Source: Stomatohabitans albus
GTDB taxonomy: Bacteria; Actinomycetota; Nitriliruptoria; Euzebyales; Euzebyaceae
Direction: 5' to 3'
DNA length: 64,000 nucleotides
NCBI RefSeq assembly: GCF_036336025.1
Contig: NZ_JAYKKE010000003.1
Coordinates: 96,738 to 160,737, forward strand
The first letter of the stretch is position 1; every line of letters begins with the position of its first letter. The notes beneath the pieces were generated by a model, which saw only the letters and a program-made list of their open reading frames with translations, was not told where the DNA came from and did not search any database. The position numbers and the translations under genes are program-made. Below, piece after piece: positions 60,899 to 64,000 of the stretch.

Positions 60899-60905
60899 CG
60901 AGCAA

Positions 60906-60935
60906 CAAAAACCCGACCATGTGGTCGGGTTTTTG
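60906..60935. terminator. Rho-independent terminator of the initiator tRNA, bidirectional
   Basis: AAAAACCCGAC and GTCGGGTTTTT arms around CATGTG, with T5 on the plus strand for the tRNA and an equal T5 on the minus strand for the helicase gene ending at 60947. Confidence 0.92.
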
Positions 60936-60946
60936 TCGTTGTCCTT

Positions 60947-63900
60947 CTAGCGTTTACGCGCATTTCTGATAGCCCGCTCAAACCGGCTTTGGATACGCTT
61001 TCCTTTACGGGTGTACCCCAAGTAGCCCATCATTTCGGCACTCACTTGATCATCAGTGATGGCCGGGTTAGTCGCCAGAATCCAAGCGGCGAGTGCAGCT
61101 AAATCATCCGCGCTATGCCGTTCAATCTTCAAACCCTTAGGCAAATTCGGGCGCCCGTCATCAGTATCTGGTTGCAAACTAATGACGGCTGGGGTGGACA
61201 CCGGTGTCTTTGGAGCCCGTTGCGTGCTTGTACCAGCTTGAGGAGTCGCTACCGAAGGCTGTGCTAGTGACTCAGACGCTTGGGCGTCAGGTGCCATCTC
61301 ATTGAGCGGCGCCATTGGCATGATCGTTGTCGGTGATGGTTCACTCGTTGGGTCTTCCCCAGGAATCTCATCAACAACGGCTCGGTGAATTGGCTCGTCA
61401 ACATGATCGGTTTCTTGTGCCATAGCGGCTTGACGCATACGCTGCTGAGCGGTAGCTAATTCACGGGCCTCAGCTTCTTGCCGTTCACGCTTATCGGTAA
61501 TGGACTGGCTCAGCGCCTCGCGCCGTTCTTGAGCCTCTCGGTCGCGTTGATCGGTAATCTTCACCGCAGCTTCCCAAGCAATACGCACCTGGTCAATAGC
61601 GGAGGTTGGATTGGTAAACCATTCGTGAATCCACATGCGGTGTACAGCCCACCCACGGTTACCAAGCCCGTCGGGATGGATCCGTTCACGGTCGCGCACC
61701 GTGGGTAAATCACGATAAAGCACACCATCTACCCCAATAGCAAGCACAATACGTTCACGTTGAACCGGATGACAGATTGCTAGGCGAACACCCATCGGTG
61801 GCTGTCCGACACCTGTGGCCACGGGCATACCGGCTTCTTCAAGCCCCTCAGCAATCGCGTCAAAGAGGGGGCGGTTAAAGTCATCAAGGTACTGGTCATA
61901 CGCTGCCTGATCGCCCTCAAGCAACGTGCTCATCAGTTGTGCTCCAGGGTCTTGATAGGCCTTTAATTCAGCCAGTTCATTATCGTTCAAATCCGTCATC
62001 AGGTGCAGTTCCAACCGTGCCCGCGTTGCGGCTACCACGCCACGGCGTAACCCCAAATCACCTACGTAGGCATCAAACTCTGTTCGAGGCAGCATCATGA
62101 TCATTACATCACGCTCTTCGCCTTGTACCGCATCCACCGGTTTAACAAAGACAGGCTCATCATCACCATGCGTAAAGAAAGGCGCAGCCGGTGTTCCTTC
62201 AGATGTTGTGAGCCGTTGGGCCAATGTTTCACTAACTGCCACCGTCGTATCCATCGACGGACAGACAACACCTAGGCTGCGTTCCGGATAGCGAATGGCA
62301 TGGCGAATCATCGTGTCAACAACCGCATCAATCAAGTGTTCTTCACCCGTGGTAACAACAATGGGTGAGGTTGCCATTGTGCCTGGGAACCCATAGAACC
62401 CCTCGGGATACACCTGCTCAGCAACAACATTAATCAGGCGTGCATCGTAGGCACGGTGCGACCAATCGAGATTCACGACTGGTAAGAATGCACTGGCAAT
62501 ATCCATCAAATTGTCACGGCTGCGATCATCGGTGACCTCAGACGGTTGATCTGTGGTCCATCGCCTCGCAACCGGCGGTAACTGACGCTGATCACCAACC
62601 ACAATGAGGCGGCGTGCCCGAGCCAGCGCACCAACCGCACGCTCTGGCTTCATCAGACTGGCCTCATCAACGATCACGACGTCGAAAACCGCGTCAGTGG
62701 GTAGTACCTCTGCCACATCGTCTGGCCCCATCACCCAGATAGGCCGCAATGTCGGCAATACGTTGGGAGCCTGACGCCATAGTCGTTGAATCCGACGCCG
62801 ATCCCGCCACACTCGCTGGTCATCTTGAGCGTCAAGACTTTGACGAATCGCCTCCACTTCATCACGTTTAAATTGCAGCACCTGGTAGCCGCGTTCGCGC
62901 ATCACATCTAACGTGTGATTGCGATTGACCTGTAAATGAGCTCGGTCTGCCTGCTGCCAGGCCTCTAAACGTGCATTGGCGTCTCGTCCATCAAAGGACC
63001 GTAAGGTTTGGTCCTCCGTCGTAATGACATGAATAAGCGCACGGAGCCATTCAGCATCAAATGCTTGTTGTACGAGTTCGGCGGGTAAATCGCCTAGGCG
63101 TACCGCATCCACAATCGGATACACGTGTGCTGCGCGAATCTGGTCATCCAATCCCGCAAGCTCTGGTAACAGGGCAATGACCTCTTCGCTGTCAGCCATC
63201 TTGGAAATAACGGCACTCACCTCATCGTGCGTCATCTCACACAAATCCATGTCGCTCAAGAGGGTGGATAGCCAGGCCAAGGCATCATGAAGGTTCTGAT
63301 GTACCTCTTTAGCTTCGCTAAATCCGTCCAGCCCTTCAGGGACCCGGGTATGGGCTAGGGACCGCCATTGAGCCTGCTGTTCAAGCGCCGTTGTTGTCAC
63401 CGATTCGATGGTCATCCCAGGGTGCGCGGATTCATCGAACATCGCTTTAAGTCGGCGTAAGGTGTCGCGGTATTCACGGTCAAAGACCCGCAACGCTTTG
63501 TCTTTGCGACTGGTGTATACCGTAAACAACTCATCGAGTTCACCACTGAATGCATCCTCACCTAACAAGGCCTGGGTTTCTTGCATTCCCTCGATGAGTT
63601 CAAGTATTTCAGCCCAGCGAGCAATGGTGGGGATTCGTGTCAGGGTGTTCGCTGCGGCAAGGTTTCGCCTAAAGATGATCGCCGCTGGCAACCATTCATC
63701 CTTAATCTGACTAACCGTCTCTAAGATTTCTTGGACGGTACCGTCATCGCTGATTCGGTCAGCCGTCCATGGAACACCTGCGGCATCAACTTTCTGTCGC
63801 AAACTTGACCACGAACGCAAATCACCCCTTGTTCGGGCACGACCCTCTGCGTCCAAGTTTTCAAGCGCCGTTCGGCTCATCGTCCAGCCCGGCACGGTTG

Positions 63901-64000
63901 GTGTATCGCCCAGGCGTAGGTATTCATGACGAGCTTCAAAATAACTCACCCCCCACGGTTCTCGCGGGGTGTGCATAACGTCAACCCAAGCAGCTAAATC
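60947..64000 (-). CDS. Large SF1 helicase with Vsr-like nuclease domain, C-terminal part (runs off right edge)
   Basis: About 1017 residues are visible and the frame is still open at base 64000. The start (with the P-loop) is outside. Seen in order: a long helical region, the DExx box DVVIVDEASLMKPE with VVGDQRQLPP, lobe-2 motifs (VDAVQGEERDVMIMML, RRGVVAATRARLELHLM), then a Vsr/MTES_1575-like endonuclease fold (LAICHPVQRERIVLAIGVDG, LGNRGWAVHRMWIHEWF), a charged coiled region, a Pro/Thr-rich linker and a C-terminal domain like DUF3320 (YTRKGKRIQSRFERAI). This resembles DUF4011-helicase-Vsr proteins, some of which (Hhe) are known antiphage factors. Whether DUF4011 is present cannot be seen. 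Confidence 0.85.
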   Translation of the reverse strand, partial: DLAAWVDVMHTPREPWGVSYFEARHEYLRLGDTPTVPGWTMSRTALENLDAEGRARTRGDLRSWSSLRQKVDAAGVPWTADRISDDGTVQEILETVSQIKDEWLPAAIIFRRNLAAANTLTRIPTIARWAEILELIEGMQETQALLGEDAFSGELDELFTVYTSRKDKALRVFDREYRDTLRRLKAMFDESAHPGMTIESVTTTALEQQAQWRSLAHTRVPEGLDGFSEAKEVHQNLHDALAWLSTLLSDMDLCEMTHDEVSAVISKMADSEEVIALLPELAGLDDQIRAAHVYPIVDAVRLGDLPAELVQQAFDAEWLRALIHVITTEDQTLRSFDGRDANARLEAWQQADRAHLQVNRNHTLDVMRERGYQVLQFKRDEVEAIRQSLDAQDDQRVWRDRRRIQRLWRQAPNVLPTLRPIWVMGPDDVAEVLPTDAVFDVVIVDEASLMKPERAVGALARARRLIVVGDQRQLPPVARRWTTDQPSEVTDDRSRDNLMDIASAFLPVVNLDWSHRAYDARLINVVAEQVYPEGFYGFPGTMATSPIVVTTGEEHLIDAVVDTMIRHAIRYPERSLGVVCPSMDTTVAVSETLAQRLTTSEGTPAAPFFTHGDDEPVFVKPVDAVQGEERDVMIMMLPRTEFDAYVGDLGLRRGVVAATRARLELHLMTDLNDNELAELKAYQDPGAQLMSTLLEGDQAAYDQYLDDFNRPLFDAIAEGLEEAGMPVATGVGQPPMGVRLAICHPVQRERIVLAIGVDGVLYRDLPTVRDRERIHPDGLGNRGWAVHRMWIHEWFTNPTSAIDQVRIAWEAAVKITDQRDREAQERREALSQSITDKRERQEAEARELATAQQRMRQAAMAQETDHVDEPIHRAVVDEIPGEDPTSEPSPTTIMPMAPLNEMAPDAQASESLAQPSVATPQAGTSTQRAPKTPVSTPAVISLQPDTDDGRPNLPKGLKIERHSADDLAALAAWILATNPAITDDQVSAEMMGYLGYTRKGKRIQSRFERAIRNARKR

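Overview
The window looks like chromosomal DNA of an actinomycete-type Gram-positive bacterium (Actinomycetota) with only moderate GC. Pointers are a DsbA-like protein of the mycothiol-linked family, the holin-family/DUF4235 gene pair, the prfB-ftsE-ftsX order, a DtxR/IdeR repressor, a SigA/SigB-type sigma factor, a DhaM-HPr fusion, and gltX beside a fumarylacetoacetate-hydrolase gene. The many cell-wall-binding-repeat-2 surface proteins would fit a deep-branching host-associated lineage (for example Nitriliruptoria-like), but that placement is a guess from content. The genetic code is standard: TGA is the working stop in several tightly overlapping gene pairs, and release factor 2 is encoded here.

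Layout. 1-5.4 kb: end of gltX, two divergent FAH-family genes and pntAB. 5.5-10.7 kb: two small secreted low-complexity proteins (one Asp-rich with five 30-bp tandem repeats, one Arg/Pro-rich) and a tandem set of three unrecognised membrane-anchored paralogues. 10.8-20 kb: acetyltransferase, an IlvE-like protein that lacks the catalytic lysine, Nudix hydrolase, oxidoreductase, sigma factor, small envelope proteins, and an SNF2 helicase with a SWIM-type partner that has lost its zinc ligands. 20-29 kb: RDD protein, a molybdate-type ABC pair whose ATPase has lost its catalytic motifs, a YjfB-like peptide, ACT protein, pseudokinase, the dhaKLM operon and an MFS-ArsR fusion with its own likely operator.

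29-40 kb is the most unusual region. Four tandem, same-strand, secreted proteins each join a beta-helix-like N-terminal half to cell-wall-binding repeats. The last two share a practically identical 1082-bp 3' module while their 5' halves have diverged even at synonymous sites. This is the signature of recent gene conversion that keeps a constant wall anchor under variable exposed domains.

40-64 kb is mostly core metabolism and cell division: DsbA-like protein, serA, a mannitol PTS locus (mtlA, EIIA, mtlD) in which one in-frame TGA splits the EIICBA protein inside its EIIA domain, metF, ftsX, ftsE, prfB, dtxR with Nudix and YdcF genes, a VWA lipoprotein, a HisN-like phosphatase, a heterodimeric ABC exporter, an esterase, aroQ, a TesB thioesterase and an initiator tRNA. 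The right edge is the C-terminal part of a large helicase-Vsr nuclease that may be an antiphage protein.

A recurring theme is proteins that keep a family fold but lose its key residues: IlvE-like, SWIM-like, ModC-like, pseudokinase and one nucleotide-binding domain of the exporter.
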